The notes: generated by a model from the letters alone, not told the origin. DNA of 64,000 nt from an uncultured Alphaproteobacteria bacterium (GCA_946481075.1 CAMLMC010000004.1:81863-145862), one strand, 5' to 3'. Shown: positions 27,452-37,280, numbered from the stretch's first letter. Program-made: numbers and translations.

Positions 27452-27768
27452 GGATTTGCGATGGCGCTTTGCTCAAGATGTCATAATTACAGGCGTGCGG
27501 AGTCGGCCTTTTAAGCCCCGCATATTCTATTCGAACATATTCGGCCGCAAAGTACAATTTCTGACTTTGGGTTTGTCCGCAGCCAATCGGAAAAATCTTG
27601 CATTGCTGCCCCAGCCGGGGGGAGACAAACGTGCGTTTTGGTTTTAAAATATGGTAAGATTTTTTCATGACTTGGGGAAACAGTGTTTTTTCAAGATTTT
27701 AAGCAGATTGCAGGACGCGGCCGAATCGTTTTACGAAAAACGCCGCGAGGGGAAAGTGTGACGCGTCA
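27452..27768. promoter_or_regulatory. Divergent control region between dotI and the exported-paralog operon
   Basis: A 317-base AT-richer stretch between the divergent starts of dotI and the 664-aa gene. It must contain promoters in both directions. A partial sigma-54-like ATCGGAAAAATCTTGCAT near 27586 has one base too few between its GG and GC elements and is not counted. No gene is seen. Confidence 0.5.
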
Positions 27769-29763
27769 ATGAGCATGGGATTCCGCAAAATTGGGATGGG
27801 TATCTGTCTTGCCGCCATGCTCACGGGCGGTGGAATTAGCATTACCCACGCCCAGACACTTATGAATGCCCAACAATTTCTCTCCAACCCGCAGGCTTTG
27901 GCCAGCGCGCCGGGCGGCATTACCACAAACGCCGTCAATATTCTTGGTACGTCGAACGGCAACCCTCAGGCTATTTCTGAATTGGGCAACTTTCTCGGCG
28001 GAATGCCGGGATCACAAACCAATCCGCAGCAAGCGACCGGCATATTGCAAACCTTACAGCAGGGGATGTCATCGGGTCAGTTTTCACCACAACAAGCCAC
28101 CGCATTATTGGGGGGCATCACCAGCAACCCGCAACTGACGCAGGCTCTAACCAATGTTCCCGGCCTTGGGCAAATGACAGGCTCTGTCGGCAATATCCAG
28201 CAAGTCATGAATAACCCTGCCGTGCAAAATGCGCTCGGCGGTCTATCGGGCATGCAGCAAGCCGCGGGTGTGGACCAGATTGTGCAAAGTGTCACGCAAG
28301 GGGCAGCCCAAAATCTTACAACTGCCGCCACTCAGGAACTGGCCAATCAAATTGCAGCCAATATGCCTGATCTTGCGAATATGATGGGCGGCGCGAATGG
28401 GATCGCCCAAAACTTGCAGAACATGCTTGGCGGCGCGGGCGGGCTTTTAGGCGGATTGTTCGGTGGCAGCGGAACCGGCGGTGCAGGCAGTGGCGGCGGC
28501 GGTGCTGGGGCCGGCGGATCGGGTCAGGACCGCGACAACGGAAATTATGAACTGGAGAGTATGGATACTGGCGGCCCCGGTGCCCAGAATGCCTGCGGAA
28601 ACTGCTCCGATGTAGGAACCATCATTAAAGGGCACTATACAGAGGTCCGCCAAACCATCAAAGACGAATTCATCAAGCACCGTAACTGGATCGTCAACAC
28701 CTATTGGAAAGAGCATATCCTGCCCGCCCTGATGCTGATGGCCGAACAATTGACCGCTGTCGGGATCGCGCAGGTGGAAATGATCGGCGCGATGCTCGAT
28801 GCCAAACATCAACTGGAAACCCAGCGTCTGTTCCAGCAATTGACCGCGCAGGCGCACAAGGATTATCACCCGTCCGAGGGCATGTGCACCTTCGGCACAA
28901 GCGTGCGCAGCCTTGCTGCATCGGAACGCAAATCGGATATGACGCAAGTCGGGCTTGCCGCACGCATGATGCAACGCCAGACGCTGAACGGGGATGTTCT
29001 TTCGATTCAGGGCGATTCTTCGGACATTGTTTCGCGCATGAGCCGCTTTCGCACGACCTATTGCGATCCGTTGGACAATGCGAGCGGACTGGATGTTTTC
29101 TGCAAGGATGCCGACAGCGCATCCGAACGCCGCAACATCGATGTGGATTTCACACGCAATGTGGAATCGCGCCTGACGCTCGATATCGATATGACACAGG
29201 ATGGTGCCGACACCGATGACCAGCAGGATCTGTTCGCCCTCTCCGCCAACCTTTTCGGGAATAATGTTGCGATGCGCATAGACCCGGAAAAACTGGCGAA
29301 CGATCAGGGACTGGTCCGCGAAGACGGGGCCGGACGGCTGCTCGACCTCCGCGCCGTCTATGCCAAACGCTCTGTCGCTCAGAACTCTTTCGCGGCGCTG
29401 GCCGCGATGCGCGCATCGGGCGATGAAGGATCGGCCCCTTATACCAAAGCGCTCATCAAAGAATTGGGCATCACTTCCCAGGACGAGATTGAAAAGATCC
29501 TCGGCGAAAAGCCCAGCTATTTCGCACAGATGGAAGTGCTGACCAAAAAAATCTATCAAAACCCGTCTTTCTATACCGAACTCTATGACAAACCTGTCAA
29601 TGTGGAGCGCAAAGGTGCGGCCATCGAGGCGATTTCCCTGATGCAAGACCGTGATTTGTATAACAGTCTTCTGCGCTCAGAAGCCGTTTTATCCGTTCTC
29701 CTTGAAACCATGTTGATGAAGGAGCAATCCAAGATCGTCAACGCCATGCCGGAGACAGATTGA
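27769..29763 (+). CDS. Exported paralog 1 of a Dot/Icm-linked family, 664 aa, unknown function
   Basis: A signal peptide (about residues 1-28, ending ITHA) is followed by a Gln/Asn/Gly-rich repetitive region (about 30-225, with recurring QQAT, NPQ and TGI-like elements), a glycine-rich linker (about 226-260), then a helical domain shared with the two following large genes. Shared motifs include the DAKHQLETQRLFQQL segment, HKDYHPSEGMCTFGT, LGEKPSYFAQMEVLTKKIYQ and NPSFYTELYDKPVNVERK. Conserved cysteines suggest disulfides. I do not recognise the family. It sits divergently beside dotI, which suggests a secreted, surface or effector protein of this system; that is inference. The first ATG is kept although its ribosome-binding site is distant. 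Confidence 0.75.
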   Translation: MSMGFRKIGMGICLAAMLTGGGISITHAQTLMNAQQFLSNPQALASAPGGITTNAVNILGTSNGNPQAISELGNFLGGMPGSQTNPQQATGILQTLQQGMSSGQFSPQQATALLGGITSNPQLTQALTNVPGLGQMTGSVGNIQQVMNNPAVQNALGGLSGMQQAAGVDQIVQSVTQGAAQNLTTAATQELANQIAANMPDLANMMGGANGIAQNLQNMLGGAGGLLGGLFGGSGTGGAGSGGGGAGAGGSGQDRDNGNYELESMDTGGPGAQNACGNCSDVGTIIKGHYTEVRQTIKDEFIKHRNWIVNTYWKEHILPALMLMAEQLTAVGIAQVEMIGAMLDAKHQLETQRLFQQLTAQAHKDYHPSEGMCTFGTSVRSLAASERKSDMTQVGLAARMMQRQTLNGDVLSIQGDSSDIVSRMSRFRTTYCDPLDNASGLDVFCKDADSASERRNIDVDFTRNVESRLTLDIDMTQDGADTDDQQDLFALSANLFGNNVAMRIDPEKLANDQGLVREDGAGRLLDLRAVYAKRSVAQNSFAALAAMRASGDEGSAPYTKALIKELGITSQDEIEKILGEKPSYFAQMEVLTKKIYQNPSFYTELYDKPVNVERKGAAIEAISLMQDRDLYNSLLRSEAVLSVLLETMLMKEQSKIVNAMPETD

Positions 29764-29765
29764 TC

Positions 29766-31160
29766 ATGAAAAAACTTATTCATAAAATGATGGTCTTCGC
29801 TTTTGCGGCGTTCCTTTTTGCAATAACAATCGGCACAATCCCTAATTCGCGCCTGTCAAATCCAGCCTTCGCCTTTCCTGCTTGCGATTCCTGTTGCTCT
29901 TGTAGCGGCGGCGTTTGTGGCGGGTTTGTCATGGACTGTAAAACTGCTGCTGTAAATACATCGGAAACGCACAAAAATTATACCAATGATTTTACCAAAC
30001 ATGAATTCGTCATCCACCGCGAATGGATGGTGAAGGTGTTCTTTGAAATGCATATCCTGCCTGCGCTGATGCTGTTCGCGGAACAAATCTCTGCGATGGC
30101 CATGCATCAGGTGGTCGTCATCGGCTCCTTCCTTGATGCCAAGCACCAGCTCGAGACCCAGCGCCTGTTCCAGCAATTGATGGCGCGCGCGCACAAGGAT
30201 TACCATCCCTCAGAAGGCATGTGTACGTTCGGCACAAATATCCGCAGCCTCGCGGCGTCCGACCGCAACATGGATTTATCCGCGATAGGGATTTCGAACC
30301 GCGTTTTGCAGCGCGAACTTTTATCAGGCGACTCGCTGGCCACGCAGGGACGCTCTTCCGATTTCCTTTCGCGCCTGAAGCAATTCCGCGAAATCTATTG
30401 CAGCCCGAAGGATAATGGCAACGGCCTTGATCTGCTTTGCCCCAATCCGCAAGATGGCACGCGGGTGAACAAGGACATCAATTACACCGCAACTTTCGAT
30501 TCCCCGATGACGCTTGAACTGGATCTTACGGAGGAAGGCGATATCGACCATGAGGACAATCAACACGAAACGACCCTTTCAGCCGATGAAGAAGATGTGT
30601 TCGCCCTCGCCGCCAATTTGTACGCCCACACCGTCGCCCCTTCGATCCCGCAAGCTTTCCTGTCGGATGAGAATGGCACGATTAACCCCACAGGCGCGGA
30701 GCATTATATGAATATCCGCTCGATCGCCGCGAAACGCTCGGTCGCCCGCAACTCTTTTGCCTCCATCGCCGCAATGAAATCGCAAGGAGAGAAGGAAGTG
30801 CAACCCTATCTCTTCGCCCTCGTCAAGGAGATGGGGATTAAGGATGAAGAGGAATTGAAAAAATATCTCGGCGAACGGCCCAGTTATTACGCGCAGATGG
30901 AAATACTGACGAAGAAACTTTATCAGAATCCGTCTTTCTATTCAGAACTGTACGACAAACCTGCCAACGTCGAGCGCAAGAATGTGTCGATGAAGGCAAT
31001 AGAGCTTATGCAAAAACGCGATATCTACCGCAGCATTCTGCGTTCCGAGGCGATTTTATCGGTCATGCTTGAAACCGCGCTTATGGAAGAACAAGATCGT
31101 ATTGTCAACGAGATCAAAGTCCTGCCTGAAGATGGCGCGCTGATCGACATACCGGATTAA
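29766..31160 (+). CDS. Exported paralog 2 of the Dot/Icm-linked family, 464 aa
   Basis: A Sec signal peptide (residues 1-36, ending NPAFA) and a short Cys-rich segment (CDSCCSCSGGVCGG, about 39-52) precede the shared helical domain, which starts at about residue 70 with HREWMVKVFFEMHILPALML and carries the DYHPSEGMCTFGT and NPSFYSELYDKPANVERK motifs of paralog 1. It lacks the Gln-rich and Gly-rich regions of paralog 1 and is the minimal member. The ATG at 29766 is 3 bases after the preceding stop, so the genes are cotranscribed. The function is unknown; the cysteine cluster could bind metal or form disulfides. Confidence 0.75.
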   Translation: MKKLIHKMMVFAFAAFLFAITIGTIPNSRLSNPAFAFPACDSCCSCSGGVCGGFVMDCKTAAVNTSETHKNYTNDFTKHEFVIHREWMVKVFFEMHILPALMLFAEQISAMAMHQVVVIGSFLDAKHQLETQRLFQQLMARAHKDYHPSEGMCTFGTNIRSLAASDRNMDLSAIGISNRVLQRELLSGDSLATQGRSSDFLSRLKQFREIYCSPKDNGNGLDLLCPNPQDGTRVNKDINYTATFDSPMTLELDLTEEGDIDHEDNQHETTLSADEEDVFALAANLYAHTVAPSIPQAFLSDENGTINPTGAEHYMNIRSIAAKRSVARNSFASIAAMKSQGEKEVQPYLFALVKEMGIKDEEELKKYLGERPSYYAQMEILTKKLYQNPSFYSELYDKPANVERKNVSMKAIELMQKRDIYRSILRSEAILSVMLETALMEEQDRIVNEIKVLPEDGALIDIPD

Positions 31161-31173
31161 GGGCTGGCATGTC

Positions 31174-31689
31174 ATGACAGATGCCCTCCATAAAAAAAGC
31201 GCAGCAAAAATCATCCTGATCCTTACAGCCTTGATCGCGGCCATCGGCGCAGGCTGTCTGGTTTACGCACGCGCGGTGAAAGGGCATGATTTTATCCGCA
31301 TTACAGGCGCGGACACGGCGATGGAAATTTCTGTTGTGCTGGAAGAGGCGGGCAAGGCGTTGGCGCTGGAGGCGACGGCAAAAGGCGGTGAAACGGTTTT
31401 TAATCTTGATGATAGGAAAGCAACCCCGCCTTATGATGCGATTGTCACCCTGCGCAAGGATGGTATTTATCGCGATGTGCGCTTTTCGGTTGGTGGCAAC
31501 GAAGCCTTTGTTGTCGCGGAAGGCTTTTCACCCAAAGGGCCGCTATCATGGAATGGGCAGGACGATTTGCATTTCGACTGGTCAGGACGCATCGAACTGC
31601 GGGGAGATTTAGACGATATCAAGGGCCCCCTTTGTCTTGATGCGGATGGCATGAATATCTGCCACACCGCTGTAAAGGCGGTGCGATGA
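31174..31689 (+). CDS. Small anchored periplasmic protein, unknown
   Basis: A 171-residue protein with an N-terminal signal-anchor helix (about residues 12-35, IILILTALIAAIGAGCLVYA) and a beta-rich periplasmic part ending in two cysteines (CLDADGMNICH). No family recognised. It starts 13 bases after paralog 2 and overlaps paralog 3 by ATGA, so it belongs to the same operon and may be an accessory factor or chaperone for the exported paralogs. Confidence 0.65.
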   Translation: MTDALHKKSAAKIILILTALIAAIGAGCLVYARAVKGHDFIRITGADTAMEISVVLEEAGKALALEATAKGGETVFNLDDRKATPPYDAIVTLRKDGIYRDVRFSVGGNEAFVVAEGFSPKGPLSWNGQDDLHFDWSGRIELRGDLDDIKGPLCLDADGMNICHTAVKAVR

Positions 31690-33542
31690 AACGATATCTT
31701 GTTATCGCCGCGTTTTTATCACTTTTCGCAATAACACCCGTTTTTGCCGCCGAAGAAGGTTTGGGACAGACGCCGTTCGGCGACCCGACGGGCGGCACCA
31801 ATGGTGGCTCTTGCGACTTCACTGCGATCAAAGACTCCCTTTACGAAACAGAATCCGGCGGCGCCCTAGAGGCTTCATATAGAAAACAAGGCCCTATGAC
31901 ACGCTATGGCCAAGCGCGTGGACGGTATCAGTTTGTTGAAGAGACACAAAACCGCATGCTTTCACAACATCCGGAATGTACCCCTAACGGACAAAACTGT
32001 TATGGCGCGAATATATATAATCAGGAATGCTGGCAAACACAGGAATGCCTGATGGACTTAAACCTTGCAAAAAATCTGGATTCCATTCGTAGCAACCCCG
32101 ATTGTCAGGCAATCATGGGCACGACAATACAAGGCAAGCGGGTAACACAGCGCTATGGAACACAAATATCCGATCCTTGCGTAGTGACGGAATCCGGTCT
32201 TGCCGCCGCGTGGCACTTGGGCGGTGATGACGCCTGCGCCAACATTAAAAACGGCTATTGCGGGGGCTGGGGTGATTTTGACGGAAATGGCGGCGGATGC
32301 ACGAACATGGGCACCAGCGAGTCTTGGTATATTTGTCAGCACGGCAGTCTGCCGATGCCTGGCCAATGTACGCCGGCTCCGGGACAGTCGGGTTCTTATG
32401 ATCCAGGCACATCGGATCCTACCCTAACATTGAAACAGCTTGAAAGCCTGATTGGTCAGGGTGACGAGGGCTTCATCAACACGGGCGGCACCATCAAAGG
32501 AAACTGGGTGGCAAGCCTGATGCTGATGGCCGAACAATTTACGGCGAATATGGCTTACCAATTAAAAGCCATCGGCATGTTCTTTGACGCCAAGGAACAG
32601 CTGGAGGCGCAGCGTGATTTCCAGGAACGCGTGGCCGAAGCACACCGTGATTATCATCCATCGGAACAGATGTGTACCTTCGGCACCTTCTCTACCAATC
32701 TGGCAAGCACACAGCGCCGCGCCGACCTGACCCGCGACGCAATTTCGGAAGAAGGAATCGACCGAGAGATCGGCGGGGGCGATGGCAAGGGCAATACAGG
32801 CAGCACGGATACCCTGTCGCGCATAAAACAATTCCGCGACAAATATTGCAATCCGAAAGACAACGGCCATGGCCTTGCCCTTCTGTGCCCGAATGAAACC
32901 GATGCGGACATGCAAAACCGTGATATCGATTACACCCGCACGGTCGATATGCCGCTCACACTGGATGTCAACCTGACGGACAACGAAACAACCGATGACG
33001 AGGAAACGATTTTTGCCTTGATCGATTATCTGTTCATGCACGATCCGATCCCGCGTGTACCGAAAGACGCGTTGAAGTTGCAAAAATATCAATACCATTA
33101 CCAAAACCTGCGATCGATCGTCGCCATGCGCGGCGTGGCGCGCAACAGCGTCGCCAATATTATCGCCCTGAAATCGGCAAGTCCCGAGCAGGCAAGCCAG
33201 TCCGGCCCCTATCTGAAAGCCCTGATGAAGGAAATGGGTCTGGCCGAAGACGAAGTTGAAAAATTGTTGGGCGAAAACCCCAGCTATTACGCGCAGATGG
33301 AATTCCTGACCAAAACCATCTACCAAAACCCGAGTTTCTATTCGAACCTCTATGACAAACCGGCCAACGTCAAACGCATTCGTGCGGCGATGAAAGCGAT
33401 CAAGCTGATGAACGACCGCGATATCCATATGGCCCTTGTCCGGCGTGAAATGCTGCTGTCCATGATGCTGGAACTGCGGCTGCGCGAACGGGCGGGTCTT
33501 GTTTATGACGCCACGGAAAACGCCCTGTTCAAGGAAAACTAA
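31686..33542 (+). CDS. Exported paralog 3 with lysozyme-like N-terminal domain, 618 aa
   Basis: A signal peptide (about 1-21, ending VFA) is followed by a domain of about 190 residues containing IKDSLYETESGGALEASY and YGQARGRYQFVEETQNRM. The E-S-G-G and GRYQF pair resembles goose-type lysozyme and lytic transglycosylase folds, with the Glu of ETESGG as candidate catalytic residue. It is rich in cysteine. After a linker (about 230-265) comes the shared helical domain with ANMAYQLKAIGMFFDAKEQL, HRDYHPSEQMCTFGT and NPSFYSNLYDKPANVKR. A fusion of a cell-wall hydrolase with the paralog domain suggests action at peptidoglycan. It ends the operon; the flagellar promoter follows. Confidence 0.75.
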   Translation: MKRYLVIAAFLSLFAITPVFAAEEGLGQTPFGDPTGGTNGGSCDFTAIKDSLYETESGGALEASYRKQGPMTRYGQARGRYQFVEETQNRMLSQHPECTPNGQNCYGANIYNQECWQTQECLMDLNLAKNLDSIRSNPDCQAIMGTTIQGKRVTQRYGTQISDPCVVTESGLAAAWHLGGDDACANIKNGYCGGWGDFDGNGGGCTNMGTSESWYICQHGSLPMPGQCTPAPGQSGSYDPGTSDPTLTLKQLESLIGQGDEGFINTGGTIKGNWVASLMLMAEQFTANMAYQLKAIGMFFDAKEQLEAQRDFQERVAEAHRDYHPSEQMCTFGTFSTNLASTQRRADLTRDAISEEGIDREIGGGDGKGNTGSTDTLSRIKQFRDKYCNPKDNGHGLALLCPNETDADMQNRDIDYTRTVDMPLTLDVNLTDNETTDDEETIFALIDYLFMHDPIPRVPKDALKLQKYQYHYQNLRSIVAMRGVARNSVANIIALKSASPEQASQSGPYLKALMKEMGLAEDEVEKLLGENPSYYAQMEFLTKTIYQNPSFYSNLYDKPANVKRIRAAMKAIKLMNDRDIHMALVRREMLLSMMLELRLRERAGLVYDATENALFKEN

Positions 33543-33591
33543 GCCTCTGTTTTGATTGTATTTATGGCTAACGCGGCACCAACTCCGCTTT

Positions 33592-33607
33592 TGGCATCCT
33601 GCTTGCA
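33592..33607 (+). promoter_or_regulatory. Sigma-54 (-24/-12) promoter for flgK-flgL
   Basis: TGGCAT, five bases, then TTGCA: the GG and GC elements are exactly 12 bases apart, the invariant sigma-54 geometry. It lies 59 bases before the flgK ATG, and sigma-54 promoters commonly drive late flagellar genes. Confidence 0.7.
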
Positions 33608-33665
33608 TCGTCTCTATCACCGGCCGCGTCTGCGGCAGGCGAATGAGCAAAGGATGTGAGTATAT

Positions 33666-36122
33666 ATGTCATTTATGGCCCTGAATTCCGCCTTGACCGG
33701 CCTGCGCGCGGCGCAGGTCCAGCTCAACACGATTTCGACCAATATCGCGAACGCGACAACGCCGGGTTATAGCCGGAAAATCACCCCGCAAACCGCACAA
33801 GTCATTAATACGACTGGGGAAACCATCGGTGTGCGCACCGAAACCCTGATCCGGCAGGTAGACCTCAATCTGGAGCGGGAGCTATGGACACAGATCAGCG
33901 TGGTTTCGGCAGCCGATGTGCGCGCCGGCTATCTCGGCAGTATCGAACAATTCCACGGCCCGTCGAACAAGGAGCTTTCGATCGCGGCAGAAATTTCCCA
34001 ATTGAAGGACAAATTCGCCGCCCTGTCTGATTCACCTTCGGATGGATTTCTTTTGCAGGCAACTTTGTCCCAAGCCGAGGATGTGGCAAACAAATTCAAT
34101 GATTTCGGGGAACTTATCACCCAGCTGCGCAACGATGCGCAGGACGAAATGGTGCAAACGGTCGATCGTATTAACGCTATTTTGACGACGATCTCCGAAT
34201 TGAACGGCAACATCAAGGGGGCCGCGAATGTTGGCGGCAGCACGGCGGCGCTCGAAGACAAACGCGATGAAGCGGTAAAGGAGCTCTCCAGCCTTATCGA
34301 CGTCAATTTCTTCATGCGTGGCGATGGCGTCATGGTCATCCAGACCAAGACCGGCGTACAACTGGCGGATGAACGAACACGTGAAGTCTTTTTCGCACCC
34401 GAGCGCATTGGCCCGACCACGAGTTATCCGGATAGCGTCAGCGGCGTTTATGTCGGCGGTAACCCCATAGGAAACCCCAGCTCCGCCGATGTCACCGCGA
34501 CGGGTGTCGGCGGCAAGCTCGGCGCCCTTATCGAATTACGCGATCAAACGCTCATTCAATATCAAACGCAGGTGGACGAACTTGCCCACAAACTCGCCTT
34601 GCGCATGGAAGCGCAAGGTTTGCGTCTGTTTACAGATGCCTCCGGCGGCGTGCCGCTTGATACTCCGCCCGATCCGGGCCCCCCGCCCGTATCTGTTACC
34701 TATGTGGGATTCGCCACCAAAATTCAGGTGAATGAAAGCATCCGCAACAATATCACCTTGCTACAGCAAGGGACCTATACATCGGATCAGGCAATCCCCT
34801 CTGCTTCCAATGAGGTTATCCGGCGCGTGATCCAGTATGGTTTCGGCGATGTGAATTACCAGCAGGCGGCAGGGACAACCGACCTGAATATCGCTCTGCC
34901 CGCCACGGACTTACAGCAATGGCTGGGCCTTTACTCGACAAACCGCGTTGTCGGCGGCATCAATCTTGCTGACTTCTCGCAAATATCAGACGGGGTTTCT
35001 GGAACATCCGACCTTCTGGAAGACCTTGATGAATTTTTCATCAACCCTGCAGACGACCAGTTCCGGATCACATTTTCAGATCCGCGCCTTGGCATTCCCG
35101 ACATGACGATTACGGTCGATTTGAGCGATGCGCAGGCCGCCTTTCCGATCAACGGCACGACCATCAACAATGCATTGGATCAGGTAATCGCCCAAATCAA
35201 CGACCAGATCGCAACTGCCGTGGGGGGCACGCCTGCCTTTGCGGGTTTTGATGCAACCGCCACACGCAATTCGTATGGCCAGCTGGTGATCGAAAGCCGT
35301 GCGAATACAACATACAGCGCCAGCGGTTTTGCAAACGCGATGGGGACGGATGCCTTCGGTGCGCTCGGCCTGCAGGAACGAACCTACGCGGTGGAAGACC
35401 CCTATTTCGATGTGCAGGTTGGCGCCGGAACGCCCGTGCGCATTACGCTGGAACCCGGCGACGATATCAATGACCTGATCGATAAGATGGAATACGACCC
35501 GATCTCCGGTTCGGGCGTGCCGGGTCTGCATGTGGACTTCGATGCCCTCACAGGGCGCCTGACCCTGCGCCCCGGCATGGATAATACCAATGGCGGACCG
35601 CGTTTTGGCGGCGATATCAAGATCGTGGCAGGGCCGACATTGACGGACGGCGCGGTAAACCCTGTTCTGGCGGCTTTGCCGCAAGGGGTCAGCATGGCAG
35701 GCGCGCTATTCGGCAGCTATGCGGTCAGCGGGGGCAATGTCACGGAAAGTTCACCTGTCACCAATGTCAATTACGGTTCGGAAACATTCCTGGGTTCTGG
35801 CGTGTTCGTGACCTTCCGGCGCGATTATCTGGGGCCCGCCGCCAATGTAAATTCAGGAATCCTTACCGGCAGCAATCTGGTCGATTTCGCCCAGAAAATG
35901 GTGAACGCGCACGGGCAGGACATCGTCATTAACGATGCCCGCAAAAGCGATGGCGAAACGCTAAAGGCACTGATGCAAGAGCGTGTCCTGAACGATATGG
36001 GCGTGAATATCGATGAGGAGATGGCGAATTTGATTGTGGTGCAGAACGCCTATGCCGCGGCCGCACGCGCAGTAACGGCGGCCAGCGAAATGTTCGACGA
36101 ATTACTGGCGGCTTTCCGCTAG
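33666..36122 (+). CDS. flgK: Flagellar hook-associated protein 1
   Basis: An 818-residue FlgK, the first hook-filament junction protein, exported by the flagellar type III apparatus. The N-terminus ALNSALTGLRAAQVQLNTIS and NIANATTPGYSRK and the C-terminus LIVVQNAYAAAARAVTAASEMFD are the conserved coiled-coil ends. The middle (about residues 280-700) is enlarged relative to enterobacterial FlgK (about 547 aa), as is frequent in alphaproteobacteria. It has its own sigma-54 promoter and is followed 21 bases later by flgL. No other flagellar structural gene is nearby. Confidence 0.93.
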   Translation: MSFMALNSALTGLRAAQVQLNTISTNIANATTPGYSRKITPQTAQVINTTGETIGVRTETLIRQVDLNLERELWTQISVVSAADVRAGYLGSIEQFHGPSNKELSIAAEISQLKDKFAALSDSPSDGFLLQATLSQAEDVANKFNDFGELITQLRNDAQDEMVQTVDRINAILTTISELNGNIKGAANVGGSTAALEDKRDEAVKELSSLIDVNFFMRGDGVMVIQTKTGVQLADERTREVFFAPERIGPTTSYPDSVSGVYVGGNPIGNPSSADVTATGVGGKLGALIELRDQTLIQYQTQVDELAHKLALRMEAQGLRLFTDASGGVPLDTPPDPGPPPVSVTYVGFATKIQVNESIRNNITLLQQGTYTSDQAIPSASNEVIRRVIQYGFGDVNYQQAAGTTDLNIALPATDLQQWLGLYSTNRVVGGINLADFSQISDGVSGTSDLLEDLDEFFINPADDQFRITFSDPRLGIPDMTITVDLSDAQAAFPINGTTINNALDQVIAQINDQIATAVGGTPAFAGFDATATRNSYGQLVIESRANTTYSASGFANAMGTDAFGALGLQERTYAVEDPYFDVQVGAGTPVRITLEPGDDINDLIDKMEYDPISGSGVPGLHVDFDALTGRLTLRPGMDNTNGGPRFGGDIKIVAGPTLTDGAVNPVLAALPQGVSMAGALFGSYAVSGGNVTESSPVTNVNYGSETFLGSGVFVTFRRDYLGPAANVNSGILTGSNLVDFAQKMVNAHGQDIVINDARKSDGETLKALMQERVLNDMGVNIDEEMANLIVVQNAYAAAARAVTAASEMFDELLAAFR

Positions 36123-36143
36123 AAAGATAACAGGAGTTAGACG

Positions 36144-37274
36144 ATGGTAAATATATCAACACTCGGACAGTCACTGGACCAGATTGCGCGCCTGAAAGCG
36201 CAGCAAAAGACAATGGGGGAACTGCAGGTACAAATCGCCAGCGGCAAGAAGACCCAAAAGCTTTCCGGTCTTGGCAACGATATCATTCGCACGGTCAGAT
36301 CGCGCTCCGGCATCAACTCTCTTGAAACCTACAATTCGAATATCACAAATGCCGACCGCCGTATTAAAATGATGCTGACCTCCGTCGCGGAAATCAAGGC
36401 GCAGGCCCAGAACATATCCAGCGGTCTCAGTTCCGCCATTCAGGAAGGGGATTATCCCGATCTGGAATCGATGAAGGCCATGGCGGAAAACGTCTATAAC
36501 TTCATTCTGGATGCCATGAACCAACAGGACGGCGAACGCTATCTTTTTGGCGGGGGCGATACATCGGCACTTCCGATCAACGATACAGGACTATACAATA
36601 GTTTCCTCGGCTCTTTCCTGCCGGATGAAAGCGATATTTCCAATCCGCCTCTCGCGGCGTCGGGAATCATCGGTAGCTGGGGTGATGGTACAATTACCAC
36701 GGACGAATTCATCGCCTCCTATCACGCGACATCCGACACCGTGTTGGGTTTTTCCAACGCCCTGACAACAGACACAGCCGGCAAGACGACCGTGCGTGTG
36801 AATGACGGATCGGAATTCGACTACACCACCCTTGCGAACAAAACGCCGATGAAAGACATCATCATGGTACTTGGCGTATTAAAAAATATGCCGCCTGTCG
36901 AACACGCCCCGGGCGCCCTCAACGATCCTCTTGCGACCAATCTGGCCGAAGACACCGCGCCCTTCCCACCAAGAGAAAAACAGGAAAACTTTTTTAAGGT
37001 CCTCAACGATCTGGCGGCTACCTTAAACAAAGCCGTCCAGAATATGGACCAAACGACCTACAAACTTTCGCAGGTTCAGGCACAGATCGCGCTGGTGAAA
37101 CAATCCAACACCGACCAGATCAACGCCTATACGGATATTGTCGCTGATTCGGAAAACGTGGACATCACGGAAGTCTCGGCGATGATCCTGCAAATGCAAA
37201 CACAGTTGCAGGCCTCTTTTCAGGTGACGGCGCTCGTCTCGCAATTGACACTGGCCAATTTCCTTGGCCGCTAG
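36144..37274 (+). CDS. flgL: Flagellar hook-associated protein 3
   Basis: A 376-residue flagellin-like FlgL that joins FlgK to the filament. The N-terminal coiled coil includes LDQIARLKAQQKTMGELQ and IASGKK; the C-terminal coil ends with LQASFQVTALVSQLTLANFL. A GGAG box precedes the ATG. It is cotranscribed with flgK and converges on the TcpQ-like gene with a 6-base gap. Confidence 0.9.
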   Translation: MVNISTLGQSLDQIARLKAQQKTMGELQVQIASGKKTQKLSGLGNDIIRTVRSRSGINSLETYNSNITNADRRIKMMLTSVAEIKAQAQNISSGLSSAIQEGDYPDLESMKAMAENVYNFILDAMNQQDGERYLFGGGDTSALPINDTGLYNSFLGSFLPDESDISNPPLAASGIIGSWGDGTITTDEFIASYHATSDTVLGFSNALTTDTAGKTTVRVNDGSEFDYTTLANKTPMKDIIMVLGVLKNMPPVEHAPGALNDPLATNLAEDTAPFPPREKQENFFKVLNDLAATLNKAVQNMDQTTYKLSQVQAQIALVKQSNTDQINAYTDIVADSENVDITEVSAMILQMQTQLQASFQVTALVSQLTLANFLGR

Positions 37275-37280
37275 GAATGA

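Noticed and set aside
27570..27610. Sigma-54 promoter before exported paralog 1
   Set aside because: The GG and GC elements are one base too close for the strict 12-base sigma-54 spacing.
28447..29646. A 399-codon open frame opposite exported paralog 1
   Set aside because: It lies fully within a gene with signal peptide and conserved motifs and shows shadow-type composition.
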